From Streptomyces sp. 35G-GA-8 (GTDB lineage Bacteria; Actinomycetota; Actinomycetes; Streptomycetales; Streptomycetaceae), in contig NZ_JAMHJQ010000002.1 of NCBI RefSeq assembly GCF_023534745.1, positions 257,761-321,760 on the forward strand: a stretch of 64,000 bases of DNA, read 5' to 3'. Each line of letters opens with the position of its first letter. Positions within the stretch are counted from its first letter, which is position 1. Positions 32,384 to 40,889 of this stretch are shown here, piece after piece. The notes under the pieces were generated by a model. That model made no database searches. It had not been told where the DNA came from and was given only the letters and a program-made list of their open reading frames with translations. The translations under genes and the position numbers were made by a program.

Positions 32384-32989
32384 ATGACCGATCAGCGCCG
32401 CCGGCTCGTTCTCGCCTCCGCCTCCCCCGCCCGTCTCGGACTGCTCAGGCAGGCCGGGCTCGCCCCCGAGGTGATCGTCAGCGGCGTCGACGAGGACGCC
32501 CTCTCCGCCCCGACCCCCGCCGAACTGGCGCTCGTTCTCGCCGAGGCCAAGGCCACCGCCGTGGCAGCGCTCCCCGCGGCGGCCGGCGCGCTGGTCGTCG
32601 GCTGTGACTCCGTCCTCGAACTCGACGGCGAGGCGTACGGCAAGCCCGCCGACAGCGAGGAGGCCACCGCCCGCTGGAAGTCGATGCGCGGACGCGACGG
32701 AATCCTGCGGACCGGTCACTGCGTGATCGATACGACGACCGGCCGCAGCGCCGCCGAGACCGCCTCGACCACCGTCCGCTTCGGCACCCCGACGGACGCC
32801 GAGATCGCCGCGTACGTCGCCTCCGGTGAACCCCTCCAGGTCGCGGGCGCCTTCACCCTGGACGGCCGCTCCTCTCCCTTCGTCGACGGGATCGACGGCA
32901 ACCACGGCAATGTCATCGGCCTGTCGCTGCCGCTGCTGCGCCGGCTGCTCGGCGAGCACGGCGTCACGATCACCGACCTGTGGGCCTGA
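32384..32989 (+). CDS. maf: Maf family nucleoside triphosphate pyrophosphatase
   Basis: A 201-aa house-cleaning enzyme that hydrolyses non-canonical NTPs such as dTTP/UTP or modified nucleotides. The N-terminal signature [19 protein letters not shown] and the active-site blocks [18 protein letters not shown] and [29 protein letters not shown] are present. Start placed at ATG 32384 because TACGAT (32371-32376) then gives a leaderless message; ATG 32375 overlaps that box. Confidence 0.88.
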   Translation: MTDQRRRLVLASASPARLGLLRQAGLAPEVIVSGVDEDALSAPTPAELALVLAEAKATAVAALPAAAGALVVGCDSVLELDGEAYGKPADSEEATARWKSMRGRDGILRTGHCVIDTTTGRSAAETASTTVRFGTPTDAEIAAYVASGEPLQVAGAFTLDGRSSPFVDGIDGNHGNVIGLSLPLLRRLLGEHGVTITDLWA

Positions 32990-33017
32990 ACCGGCCCGGT
33001 ACCCACGGCACTTGCGC

Positions 33018-33485
33018 TCAGGCGGGCGCCGGCCCCTCGGCCGGGCTCACCCGCTCGGGCTCGTACGCCACCAGCACCAGCACGATCAGCCCCAGCACGA
33101 CCATCAGGAACGCGAAGGCACTCCACCCCACCAGGCCCACCGTCACCGCACCGAGCAACCCGTGCACCACCGCGCAGACGATGAGCGCGATCCTGCCGAA
33201 GCGGCCCGGAGCCCGGTCCTTGAGGGCCGTACGCGCCAGAATCACCGCCACAAGCACGAGATAGGCGCCGAAGACCCCGCCCGTCACCCACGTACCGAGA
33301 GACATGGCGGACGGATCGAGTCCGGCCAGGGACATTCGCTGATTGTCGACAACCGTCGCCAGCACACCGTTGACGAACACGATGCCGACCGCCTCAAGCA
33401 GCAGCACGATCGCGGCCACCCAGGCCACCGGTCTGCGCGCCACGACGCCACCCTCTTCCTCTGTTACCGGTAGTACGTACGACAT
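33018..33485 (-). CDS. Four-helix integral membrane protein
   Basis: A 155-aa protein with four predicted transmembrane helices (VAWVAAIVLLLEAVGIVFVNGVL, LGTWVTGGVFGAYLVLVAVILA, GRIALIVCAVVHGLLGAVTVGL, AFAFLMVVLGLIVLVLVAY). The helix 1-2 loop is extracytoplasmic. Unknown function. ATG 33485 is supported by TTGTCC-17-TAGCGT directly upstream, with transcription predicted to begin on the start codon. Confidence 0.75.
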   Translation of the reverse strand: MSYVLPVTEEEGGVVARRPVAWVAAIVLLLEAVGIVFVNGVLATVVDNQRMSLAGLDPSAMSLGTWVTGGVFGAYLVLVAVILARTALKDRAPGRFGRIALIVCAVVHGLLGAVTVGLVGWSAFAFLMVVLGLIVLVLVAYEPERVSPAEGPAPA

Positions 33486-33490
33486 CGCGC

Positions 33491-33519
33491 ACGCTACTAA
33501 CCGGTAAACCGCCGGACAA
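33491..33519 (-). promoter_or_regulatory. Promoter of the four-helix membrane gene
   Basis: Minus strand: -35 TTGTCC (33519-33514), 17-bp spacer, -10 TAGCGT (33496-33491), ATG starting 5 nt later at 33485. The best-matching vegetative promoter in the window. Confidence 0.6.
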
Positions 33520-33791
33520 GGGCCCGAGCGAGGTCAGAGAATCATTCGGCCATTCGTAGGGACTCCACAAAGATTCGCGATCCGCCGAGGGGTACTCGGA
33601 CAGAGAGCTGGACCACATCCGAGCGCTACTGTGCGACGGGGAAACCCGGCGTACCGTGGTGCCACAAGGGATTTCGCCCCCTGACTCGGCCTCGGACCAC
33701 GCTCTGTGTGGGCGAGGTCACCATTGGGGACGGATCCTTGGGGCGTGTCGGCAGTCCCTAAACTCAGCTTGTTTTCAAGGAGGGAGCCATC
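33520..33791 (+). other. Intergenic region before accA2
   Basis: The 306 bp between the divergent membrane gene and accA2 hold no convincing gene. Near its right end, TAAACT (33759-33764) with weak upstream hexamers (TTGGGG or TCCTTG) may be the accA2 promoter, and AAGGAGGGAG (33778-33787) is a very strong Shine-Dalgarno. Confidence 0.5.
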
Positions 33792-35546
33792 GTGCGCAAG
33801 GTGCTCATCGCCAACCGTGGCGAAATCGCTGTCCGCGTTGCCCGTGCCTGCCGGGATGCCGGGATCCAGAGCGTAGCCGTCTACGCGGACCCGGACCGGG
33901 ACGCCCTGCACGTCCGCGCGGCCGACGAGGCGTTCGCCCTGGGCGGTGACACCCCGGCAGCCAGCTATCTGGACATGGCCAAGGTGCTCCAGGCGGCCAA
34001 GGACTCCGGCGCGGACGCGATCCACCCCGGCTACGGATTCCTGTCCGAGAACGCCGAATTCGCCCAGGCCGTACTGGACGCCGGGCTGACCTGGATCGGC
34101 CCGCCCCCGCAGGCCATCCGCGACCTCGGCGACAAGGTCGCCGCCCGCCATATCGCCCAGCGCGCCGGCGCCCCCCTGGTCGCCGGCACCCCCGACCCGG
34201 TCTCCGGCGCGGACGAGGTCGTCGCGTTCGCCGCGGAGCACGGCCTGCCGATCGCCATCAAGGCCGCCTTCGGCGGCGGCGGACGCGGCCTGAAGGTCGC
34301 CCGTACGCTCGAAGAGATCCCGGAGCTGTACGACTCGGCCGTCCGCGAGGCCGTCGCCGCGTTCGGCCGCGGCGAGTGCTTCGTCGAGCGCTACCTCGAC
34401 AAGCCCCGCCACGTCGAGACCCAGTGCCTGGCCGACTCCCACGGCAATGTCGTCGTCGTCTCCACCCGCGACTGCTCCCTCCAGCGCCGCCACCAGAAGC
34501 TCGTCGAGGAAGCCCCCGCACCCTTCCTCTCCGACGCCCAGAACGCCGAGCTGTACGCGGCGTCCAAGGCGATCCTCAAGGAGGCCGGCTACGTCGGCGC
34601 CGGCACCGTCGAATTCCTCGTCGGCACCGACGGCACGATCTCCTTCCTGGAGGTCAACACCCGCCTCCAGGTCGAGCACCCGGTCACCGAAGAGGTCACC
34701 GGCATCGACCTGGTCCGCGAGATGTTCCGCATCGCCGACGGCGAAGCCCTCGGCTATGACGACCCGGCCGTGCGCGGACACTCCTTCGAGTTCCGTATCA
34801 ACGGCGAGGACCCGGGCCGCGGCTTCCTGCCCGCCCCCGGCACCGTCACCACCTTCGCCCCGCCCGCCGGCCCCGGCGTCCGTCTCGACGCGGGCGTGGA
34901 GTCCGGCTCCGTCATCGGCCCGGCCTGGGACTCCCTGCTCGCCAAGCTGATCATCACCGGCGCCACCCGCGAACAGGCCCTCCAGCGCGCCTCCCGCGCC
35001 CTGAACGAGTTCACGGTCGAGGGCATGGCCACGGCGATCCCCTTCCACCGCAAGGTCGTCACCGACCCCGCCTTCACCTCCGACCCCTTCACCGTCCACA
35101 CCCGCTGGATGGAGACGGAGTTCACCAACGACATCCCGCCCTTCGCGGCCCCCGCCGACGCCGAGACCGAGGACGAGCCCGGCCGCGAGACCGTCGTCGT
35201 CGAGGTCGGCGGCAAGCGCCTCGAAGTCTCCCTGCCCTCCAGCCTGGGCATGACCCTGGCCCGCACCGGCCTCGCCGCCGGCGCCAAGCCCAAGCGCCGC
35301 GCCGCCAAGAAGTCCGCCTCCGCGGCCTCCGGCGACACCCTGGCCTCCCCGATGCAGGGCACCATCGTCAAGGTCGCCGTGGAAGAGGGCCAGGAGGTCA
35401 AGGAGGGCGACCTCGTCGTCGTCCTCGAAGCCATGAAGATGGAGCAGCCCCTCAACGCGCACCGCTCCGGCACCATCAAGGGCCTCACCGCCGAGGTCGG
35501 CGCGGCCCTCACCTCCGGCGCCACCATCTGCGAAATCAAGGACTGA
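33792..35546 (+). CDS. accA2: Acyl-CoA carboxylase alpha subunit (biotin carboxylase plus BCCP)
   Basis: A 584-aa fusion. Biotin carboxylase N-domain: [24 protein letters not shown]-grasp with [17 protein letters not shown] and the catalytic [23 protein letters not shown]-terminal biotinyl carrier domain with the biotinylation site [11 protein letters not shown] (about residue 550). It carboxylates biotin for PccB and related carboxyltransferases. GTG 33792 has AAGGAGGGAG upstream. Third codon positions are strongly C-biased, typical of a highly expressed gene. S. coelicolor has two near-identical paralogs, so A1/A2 naming rests on position. Confidence 0.95.
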   Translation: MRKVLIANRGEIAVRVARACRDAGIQSVAVYADPDRDALHVRAADEAFALGGDTPAASYLDMAKVLQAAKDSGADAIHPGYGFLSENAEFAQAVLDAGLTWIGPPPQAIRDLGDKVAARHIAQRAGAPLVAGTPDPVSGADEVVAFAAEHGLPIAIKAAFGGGGRGLKVARTLEEIPELYDSAVREAVAAFGRGECFVERYLDKPRHVETQCLADSHGNVVVVSTRDCSLQRRHQKLVEEAPAPFLSDAQNAELYAASKAILKEAGYVGAGTVEFLVGTDGTISFLEVNTRLQVEHPVTEEVTGIDLVREMFRIADGEALGYDDPAVRGHSFEFRINGEDPGRGFLPAPGTVTTFAPPAGPGVRLDAGVESGSVIGPAWDSLLAKLIITGATREQALQRASRALNEFTVEGMATAIPFHRKVVTDPAFTSDPFTVHTRWMETEFTNDIPPFAAPADAETEDEPGRETVVVEVGGKRLEVSLPSSLGMTLARTGLAAGAKPKRRAAKKSASAASGDTLASPMQGTIVKVAVEEGQEVKEGDLVVVLEAMKMEQPLNAHRSGTIKGLTAEVGAALTSGATICEIKD

Positions 35547-35555
35547 CCAGCACCG

Positions 35556-35586
35556 AGGCCCCGCCGCAGCACTTCTGGCGGGGCCT
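35556..35586 (+). terminator. Terminator after accA2
   Basis: AGGCCCCGCC (35556-35565) pairs with GGCGGGGCCT (35577-35586), starting 10 nt past the accA2 stop and followed by TTCG. Confidence 0.75.
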
Positions 35587-35640
35587 TCGCGTGTGCGGTG
35601 GCATCCTTGACGCCACGGGCGGAGACAGGGAGGACCCCCA

Positions 35641-36222
35641 ATGGCGAGCGGTACGGCACACGCGCTGCCCCGGCCCATGCGCGCCGACGCGCGCCGCAAC
35701 TACGAGCGCCTGCTCACGGAGGCCCGCCGCAGTTTCGCGGAACACGGCACGGACGCCTCCCTGGAGGACATCGCGCGCCGCGCGGGCGTCGGCATCGGCA
35801 CGCTCTACCGCCACTTCCCGAACCGCCACGCGCTGATGAACGCGGTCTTCCAGGAAGCGCTCGGCTCCCTCATCGAGCGCAGCCGCGAGCTGGCCGAGGC
35901 GGAGCAGCCGTGCGGCGCGCTGGTCGAATGGCTGGGTACGCTCATCACTCATGCGGGTGAGTACCGCGGACTCTCGCAGGCGCTCATGTCGGCCTCCCAC
36001 GACAAGAGTTCGGCGCTGTCGCAGTGCAGTGTGCCGATGCGCGAGGCGGGCGGACGCCTCCTGGCGCGGGCGCAGCGGGCCGGCCATGTCCGGGCGGAGG
36101 TCTCGATCGACGACCTGATGCAGCTCACGAACGCGATCGCGTTGGCTGCGGAACAGTCCCCGTCGGACCCGCACTTGGCGGACCGCCTCCTGAAACTGAC
36201 GCTGACGGGCCTGCGGCCCTGA
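35641..36222 (+). CDS. TetR family transcriptional regulator
   Basis: A 193-aa regulator. The HTH is RRNYERLLTEARRSFAEHGTDASLEDIARRAGVGIGTLYRHFPNRHALMNAVF, matching the TetR_N pattern. The C-terminal ligand/dimer domain ends LTLTGLRP. GGGAGG lies about 8 nt before ATG 35641. Targets unknown; it is separated from accA2 by a terminator and is the last gene before the R3 repeat. Confidence 0.87.
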   Translation: MASGTAHALPRPMRADARRNYERLLTEARRSFAEHGTDASLEDIARRAGVGIGTLYRHFPNRHALMNAVFQEALGSLIERSRELAEAEQPCGALVEWLGTLITHAGEYRGLSQALMSASHDKSSALSQCSVPMREAGGRLLARAQRAGHVRAEVSIDDLMQLTNAIALAAEQSPSDPHLADRLLKLTLTGLRP

Positions 36223-36275
36223 GGTAGCGGGGGCCGGGGCGCGCTCGTCTTGGCCGGGGCCGGTTTCCGGGGTGC

Positions 36276-36492
36276 GTTTTGGCTGGGGCCGGTGGTGGTG
36301 TGCGGGTTGTTGCCGGGGTGCGCTCCGGGCCCGCGCCCGGGACTGCATGCTGTGCTTTCCCGGGGGACACCCCCGGACCCCCGTACGGCGCGCAGCTGCC
36401 CAGACGATGGTTCGGGCGTTCGTGCGCCACAAATCACGCTCTACGTCCCGGACACGACCCCTGCGCGCCCCCCTTCACCACCCGTCACCGAC
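36276..36492 (-). repeat. Long-hairpin repeat R3 (type B, interrupted)
   Basis: A 217-bp copy on the minus strand, matching R2 from GTCGGTGACGGG through GTCCGGGACGTAGAGCGTGATTTGTGGCGC to CCACCGGCCCCAGCCAAAAC. Relative to R2 the ATTT of the inner right arm is replaced by about 35 bp (36350-36384) that contain their own hairpin CCGGGGG/CCCCCGG. Confidence 0.8.
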
Positions 36493-36576
36493 GAGGCGTC
36501 CGGGGCCCGGCTCTATCCCTGGTTGGAGGAGCTGATCATCCCGGAGCCCGAGGACCACGCGATCCCGCGCTCATAG
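36493..36576 (+). pseudogene. Possible gene remnant beside R3
   Basis: Directly after R3 a 28-codon open stretch (DEASGARLYPWLEELIIPEPEDHAIPRS, then TAG) has strong GC3 codon bias and no start or ribosome-binding site of its own. It looks like the 3' end of a gene whose 5' part is gone or replaced by the repeat. Low confidence: it could be chance. Confidence 0.25.
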
Positions 36577-36636
36577 GCTCGATGACATCGGGAAACGCAC
36601 CGACAACCGGGGCGCCCAGTACTCGGAGGGGAATCC

Positions 36637-37071
36637 ATGTCCAAGCGCATCATCGTTCCGTCGCTCATTGGTGCCGTCGCTCTCGGCGGTATCGCCATCG
36701 GTGGCATCGCCTCGGCCAGCCCGTCCGTCAAGCCGACCGTGGAGAACGGCGCGGCCCGCTATGTCGCCCCGACCGCCGGCGCCGCGGGCTCGCTCACCTT
36801 CACCGCGAAGGTGACCGACGACTCGGGAATCCGGAGCCTCAAGGTCCTGGCCTGGCCGAAGAGTTCGGAGCTCAAGCCGACGGCCGAGGAAATGGCGGAC
36901 GTCGAGAGCGCCGCGTGCAAGAAGGACCTGTGCACCTACACCCTGAAGGTCACCCAGAAGGACGCCGCCGAACTGCCCGAGGGCACCTGGTACATCTCCG
37001 CGCTGGCGACGGCCAACGACGGGGACAAGACCTTCGTGCCCGAGGCCGCGGTCTTCAACGTCACGCGCTGA
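36637..37071 (+). CDS. Secreted DUF5707-type protein
   Basis: A 144-aa exported protein. A signal peptide (MSKRIIVPSLIGAVALGGIAIGGIASA) is followed by a single beta-sandwich-like domain: SLTFTAKVTDDSGIRSLKVLAWPKSSELKPTAEEMADVESAACKKDLCTYTLKVTQ. The two cysteines (ACKKDLC) probably form a disulfide. This matches the streptomycete DUF5707 family (recall), whose role is unknown. The gene is bracketed by repeats R3 and R4 in opposite orientations. Confidence 0.78.
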   Translation: MSKRIIVPSLIGAVALGGIAIGGIASASPSVKPTVENGAARYVAPTAGAAGSLTFTAKVTDDSGIRSLKVLAWPKSSELKPTAEEMADVESAACKKDLCTYTLKVTQKDAAELPEGTWYISALATANDGDKTFVPEAAVFNVTR

Positions 37072-37084
37072 CCCGGGCGGGAGC

Positions 37085-37240
37085 GACCACCGGGGGGAGG
37101 GGGTCGGGGTCGTAGGAGGTGCGTGTCCGGACACTAAAGCGTGATTTGTGGCGCGCGAACGCCCGAACCAACGACAGGCCAGAACCGCGCCGTAAATCAT
37201 GCCGTCCGGACATGTACCTCCGGAGGCCCCGGCCCCCGGC
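37085..37240 (+). repeat. Long-hairpin repeat R4 (type A)
   Basis: A 156-bp copy just after the DUF5707 gene. Left end GACCACCGGGGGGAGGGGG, outer stem GGAGGTGCGTGTCCGGAC / GTCCGGACATGTACCTCC, inner stem GCGTGATTTGTGGCGCG / CGCGCCGTAAATCATGC, right end GGCCCCGGCCCCCGGC. Outside the loop it is almost identical to R5, 16.7 kb away. Confidence 0.88.
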
Positions 37241-37287
37241 AGCCGAACACGCAACCGCAACCCGCACCCCCGCTGGACGGCGAACCC

Positions 37288-38442
37288 CTACCGGCGACGC
37301 AAGTCCGCCACCCGCGCCCGCTCCCCCGGCTCCTGCGCCGCCAGCGACGCCGTCGCACTCCGCAGCGGGGACCCCGGCCCCCCGCTCCCCGGACCCTGTC
37401 CCGGACCCGGCCCCGCCGCATGCGTACGGCGCTGCCCCGGAAGCGGTACGTCCCGACGCGACTGACGCCCCGCCGGATGCACATCACCGCCCGAGCCACC
37501 ACCCGTCGCCCCGGCACCGGCACCGGCCCCGGCCCCGGACCCCGCACCGGCACCCGCGGCGGAACCGGCAACCGCACCGGATCCGGAACCAGAGCCCGCA
37601 CCGGCCGACGCCCCGGACACCCCGGAGACCCCGCCCGCAGAACCGCCGGCTCCGCCGGCCACCCCGCCGGCCACCGCGATCTGTACCCCCTGATCCGCCA
37701 GCGCCTGAAGCTCCGTCGCCGCGCGATCGTCATGCGCCGGCGGCTCGTCGGTCACCAGCCTGCTGATCAGATCCGTCGGCACCGTCTGGAACATCGTGTC
37801 GGTGCCCAGCTTCGTATGGTCGGCCAGCACCACCACCTCCGCCGCGGCCTGCACCAGCGCCCGGTCCACGCTCGCCGAGAGCATGTTGGACGTGGAGAGC
37901 CCGCGCTCGGCGGTCAGCCCGCTCCCGGACAGGAACGCGCGGGTGACCCGCAGGCCCTGGAGGGACTGCTCCGCCCCGCTGCCGACCAGCGCGTAGTTGG
38001 AGCCGCGTAACGTGCCGCCGGTCATGACGACTTCGACCCGGTTGGCATGCGCGAGGGCCTGCGCGACGAGCAGCGAGTTGGTGACGACGGTCAGGCCGGG
38101 GATCCGCGCGAGCCGGCGGGCCAGCTCCTGCGTGGTCGTACCGGCGCCGACGACCACGGCCTCGCCCTCTTCGACGAGACTCGCGGCGAGATCGGCGATG
38201 GCCGTCTTCTCGGCCGTTGCGAGATGGGACTTTTGCGGAAAGCCGGATTCTCGCGTGAATCCGCCCGGCAATACCGCACCGCCGTGCCGGCGGTCGAGGA
38301 GTCCTTCGGCCTCCAGCGCCCGCACGTCCCGCCGTACGGTCACTTCGGAGGTCTGGACGACGCGGGCGAGCTCACGGAGCGACACGGCCCCGTTGGCGCG
38401 CACCATTTCGAGGATCAGTTGGCGACGTTCTGCAGCGAACAC
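37288..38442 (-). CDS. DeoR family transcriptional regulator
   Basis: A 384-aa regulator. N-terminal DeoR HTH: ERRQLILEMVRANGAVSLRELARVVQTSEVTVRRDVRALEAEGLLDRRHGGAVL. Central sugar-phosphate-sensing domain: VVVGAGTTTQELARRLA, VVTNSLLVAQAL, VVVLADHTKLG. An unusual ~90-residue Gly/Ala/Ser-rich segment (about 255-345) follows the sensor and probably is disordered; the last residues (RSATASLAAQEPGERARVADLRRR) look conserved again. GTG 38442 is the start. CTGCT-ttc-AGCAG at 38471-38483 upstream may be its own operator. Effector unknown. Confidence 0.85.
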   Translation of the reverse strand: MFAAERRQLILEMVRANGAVSLRELARVVQTSEVTVRRDVRALEAEGLLDRRHGGAVLPGGFTRESGFPQKSHLATAEKTAIADLAASLVEEGEAVVVGAGTTTQELARRLARIPGLTVVTNSLLVAQALAHANRVEVVMTGGTLRGSNYALVGSGAEQSLQGLRVTRAFLSGSGLTAERGLSTSNMLSASVDRALVQAAAEVVVLADHTKLGTDTMFQTVPTDLISRLVTDEPPAHDDRAATELQALADQGVQIAVAGGVAGGAGGSAGGVSGVSGASAGAGSGSGSGAVAGSAAGAGAGSGAGAGAGAGATGGGSGGDVHPAGRQSRRDVPLPGQRRTHAAGPGPGQGPGSGGPGSPLRSATASLAAQEPGERARVADLRRR

Positions 38443-38470
38443 GAAACTGACAGTAACCCCAACGACCGTC

Positions 38471-38483
38471 TGCTTTCAGCAGT
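38471..38483. promoter_or_regulatory. Inverted repeat upstream of the deoR-type gene
   Basis: CTGCT-ttc-AGCAG within the 28-41 nt upstream of the DeoR start. Candidate autoregulatory site only. Confidence 0.3.
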
Positions 38484-38647
38484 TTGCGCCGAATAACAGA
38501 AGTTGTACACAGACGAGAGCGCACAGTGGTATAAAGCGATCCCGCAATTCGAACGCACCACCATGGAACGGGCTTACCCAGCCCTACGAGCCGATGAACG
38601 CCCCGCCGGAACCCGCCCGGGACGCCCGTCGCGACCGGCGGACCGGG

Positions 38648-40111
38648 TCAGCTCTCCTCGCCGGTCTTCACGGTGTGCAGCTGCCGCGCCACCTCGGCGA
38701 TCGAACCCGAAAGGGACGGGTAGACGGTGAAGGCGTTCGCGATCTGTTCCACGGTCAGGTTGTTGTCGACGGCGAGCGCGATGGGGTGGATCAGCTCACT
38801 GGCCCGAGGCGACACGACGACCCCGCCGACCACGATCCCGGTGCCGGGACGGGCGAATATTTTGACGAAGCCGTCCCTGATGCCCTGCATCTTGGCGCGC
38901 GGGTTGCGCAGCAGCGGCAGTTTGACGACACGGGCGTCGATCCTGCCGGCGTCGACGTCCGCCTGGCTGTAACCGACGGTGGCGATCTCCGGGTCGGTGA
39001 AGACGTTCGCCGAGACGGTCTTGAGGTTGAGCGGGGTGACCGCGTCGCCGAGGAAGTGGTACATCGCGATCCGGCCCTGCATGGCCGCGACGGAGGCGAG
39101 GGCGAAGATCCCGGTGACATCGCCGGCGGCGTAGACGCCGGGCGCGGAGGTACGGGAGACCCGGTCGGTCTTGATGTGGCCCGAATCCTTGAGCAGGACG
39201 CCGGCCTCCTCCAGGCCCATGCCCGCGGTGTTCGGGATGGCGCCGACCGCCATCAGGCAGTGCGTACCGGAGATGACCCGGCCGTCGGAGAGCGCGACCT
39301 CGACCCGGTCACCGACCCGCTTGGCGGCCTCGGCACGGGAGCGGGACATCACGTTCATGCCGCGGCGCCGGAAGACGTCCTCCAGCACGCCGGCGGCGTC
39401 GGAGTCCTCGCCGGGCAGCACGCGGTCACGGGAGGAGACGAGCGTGACCCGGGAGCCGAGCGCCTGGTAGGCACCGGCGAACTCGGCGCCGGTGACGCCC
39501 GAGCCGACCACGATCAGTTCCTCGGGCAGCTCGTCGAGGTCGTACACCTGCGTCCAGTTGAGGATGCGCTCGCCGTCGGGCTGCGCGTCCGGGATCTCGC
39601 GGGGGTGGCCGCCGGTGGCGATCAGTACGGCGTCGGCGGTGAGCGACTCCTCGCTGCCGTCGGCCGCGGTCACGATCACCTGGCGCGAGCCGTCCACGGC
39701 CTGGCGTCCGTCGAGCCGCCCCCGCCCGCGCATGACGCGCGCGCCGGCCCGGGTGACGGAGGCCGTGATGTCGTGCGACTGGGCGAGCGCGAGCCGCTTC
39801 ACACGCCGATTGACCTTGCCGAGATCGACCCCGACGACGCGGGCCCTCTGCTCAAGAGGGGGACCCGCGGGGGAGCCGCTGATGGATGCCGTGTCGGCGA
39901 CGATGATGCCCAGTTCCTCGTACGAGGAGTCGAAGGTGGTCATCACCTCGGCCGTCGCGATGAGGGTCTTCGACGGCACGCAGTCGGTGAGCACCGACGC
40001 GCCACCGAGTCCGTCGCAGTCGACGACGGTCACTTCCGCGCCGAGCTGAGCCCCTACCAGAGCCGCCTCGTAGCCGCCGGGGCCGCCACCGATGATCACG
40101 ATCCGGGTCAC
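38648..40111 (-). CDS. LpdA-like NAD(P)H quinone/disulfide-family reductase
   Basis: A 487-aa FAD flavoprotein of the pyridine nucleotide-disulfide oxidoreductase family. FAD motif VIIGGGPGGYEAALVGAQLGAEVTVVD; NAD(P) motif LIVVGSGVTGAEFAGAYQALGSRVTLV; second FAD motif GVYAAGDVTGIFALASVAAMQG. The redox-active CxxxxC is broken (SVLTDC: Ser39 replaces the first Cys), and the C-terminal His-Glu pair is missing (FTVYPSLSGSI), so it cannot be lipoamide dehydrogenase. This is the pattern of mycobacterial LpdA (Rv3303c), an NAD(P)H:quinone reductase. Long family-typical length. Confidence 0.85.
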   Translation of the reverse strand: MTRIVIIGGGPGGYEAALVGAQLGAEVTVVDCDGLGGASVLTDCVPSKTLIATAEVMTTFDSSYEELGIIVADTASISGSPAGPPLEQRARVVGVDLGKVNRRVKRLALAQSHDITASVTRAGARVMRGRGRLDGRQAVDGSRQVIVTAADGSEESLTADAVLIATGGHPREIPDAQPDGERILNWTQVYDLDELPEELIVVGSGVTGAEFAGAYQALGSRVTLVSSRDRVLPGEDSDAAGVLEDVFRRRGMNVMSRSRAEAAKRVGDRVEVALSDGRVISGTHCLMAVGAIPNTAGMGLEEAGVLLKDSGHIKTDRVSRTSAPGVYAAGDVTGIFALASVAAMQGRIAMYHFLGDAVTPLNLKTVSANVFTDPEIATVGYSQADVDAGRIDARVVKLPLLRNPRAKMQGIRDGFVKIFARPGTGIVVGGVVVSPRASELIHPIALAVDNNLTVEQIANAFTVYPSLSGSIAEVARQLHTVKTGEES

Positions 40112-40277
40112 GAAAAAGTCCGCCTCGCGTTGTCAACCCGGCCCGTCTGCCACCCCGGCCGGGGTTCCGGGGGAGCCCCGGGGGATGCAGTACGTACTCC
40201 ATTGTCCCGCACGCTTCAAGTACCGCCCCTCCGGGGTCCCCGCACCCCAAAACAGCAAGCCACGTCTGTACCTCCCG

Positions 40278-40283
40278 TACCCT
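40278..40283 (+). promoter_or_regulatory. -10 box for leaderless GGCT-like gene
   Basis: TACCCT followed by exactly 7 nt and the ATG at 40291. The identical TACCCT-N7-start arrangement precedes the nucleoside phosphorylase gene. Confidence 0.45.
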
Positions 40284-40290
40284 CGACCCC

Positions 40291-40728
40291 ATGTCGCTCT
40301 ACGCCGCGTACGCCGGCAACCTCGACGCGCGGCTGATGACCCGCCGCGCCCCGCACTCCCCGCTGCGTGGCACCGGCTGGCTCAACGGCTGGCGGCTGAC
40401 CTTCGGCGGCGAGCAGATGGGCTGGGAGGGGGCGCTGGCCACGGTGGTCGAGGCGCCGCGTTCCCAGGTCTTCGTCGCGCTGTACGACATCGCCCCGATG
40501 GACGAGGACTCCATGGACCGCTGGGAGGGCGTGGGGCTCGACATCTACCGCCGGATGCGGGTACGCGTGCACACCCTGGACGGCGAGGAGCCGACCTGGA
40601 TGTATGTCCTGAACGGCTACGAGGGCGGTCTCCCCTCGGCGCGCTATCTGGGCGAGCTGGCCGACGCGGCGGAGTCGGCCGGGGCCCCGCACGACTATGT
40701 GATGGAGCTGCGCAAGCGCCCCTGCTGA
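40291..40728 (+). CDS. Gamma-glutamylcyclotransferase-like protein
   Basis: A 145-aa protein of the GGCT/AIG2-like fold. It starts with YAAYAGNLDARLMTRRAP, the substrate-loop signature ('Y.GN'), and has the typical GWRLTFGG and VALYDIAPMDEDSMDRWEGVGLDIYRRMRVRV. The catalytic acid may be one of the Glu residues in DRWEGV. In actinomycetes such enzymes may act on gamma-glutamyl compounds or have other amine-cyclising roles; the substrate is unknown. Start fixed by the leaderless -10 box at 40278. Confidence 0.78.
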   Translation: MSLYAAYAGNLDARLMTRRAPHSPLRGTGWLNGWRLTFGGEQMGWEGALATVVEAPRSQVFVALYDIAPMDEDSMDRWEGVGLDIYRRMRVRVHTLDGEEPTWMYVLNGYEGGLPSARYLGELADAAESAGAPHDYVMELRKRPC

Positions 40729-40852
40729 CCCGGGGGACGGGGGACGGGGGACGAATCGCACCGGAACCGACCCACGGGCGGAAAAGCAGCACAACGCCGC
40801 TGTTTTCGTTGGAAACGACAGTACAACGATGTCATGCCTGTGCGACTAGCAT

Positions 40853-40882
40853 CTACGCGCGTAGGGCATGACCGGCTACCCT
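40853..40882 (+). promoter_or_regulatory. Purine nucleoside phosphorylase promoter with 12-bp operator
   Basis: Perfect palindrome CTACGCGCGTAG at 40853-40864 occupies the -35 position; TACCCT (40877-40882) is the -10 and the GTG start at 40890 follows after 7 nt. The same palindrome lies in the deoC promoter, so it is probably the operator of a nucleoside-catabolism repressor. Confidence 0.65.
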
Positions 40883-40889
40883 CATCCGC

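Noticed and set aside
37141-37240. Open frames inside the repeats that encode similar peptides (for example starting MICGARTPE on one strand and MIYGAV on the other)
   Set aside because: The frames arise from the conserved stem sequence of repeats R1-R5 on both strands. Conservation follows base pairing, not codon position, so I treat them as a repeat family and not as genes.
38503-38730. A small plus-strand open frame at the lpdA-like 3' end
   Set aside because: It overlaps the lpdA-like C-terminus and its codon use is not coding-like over most of its length; no ribosome-binding site of good spacing.
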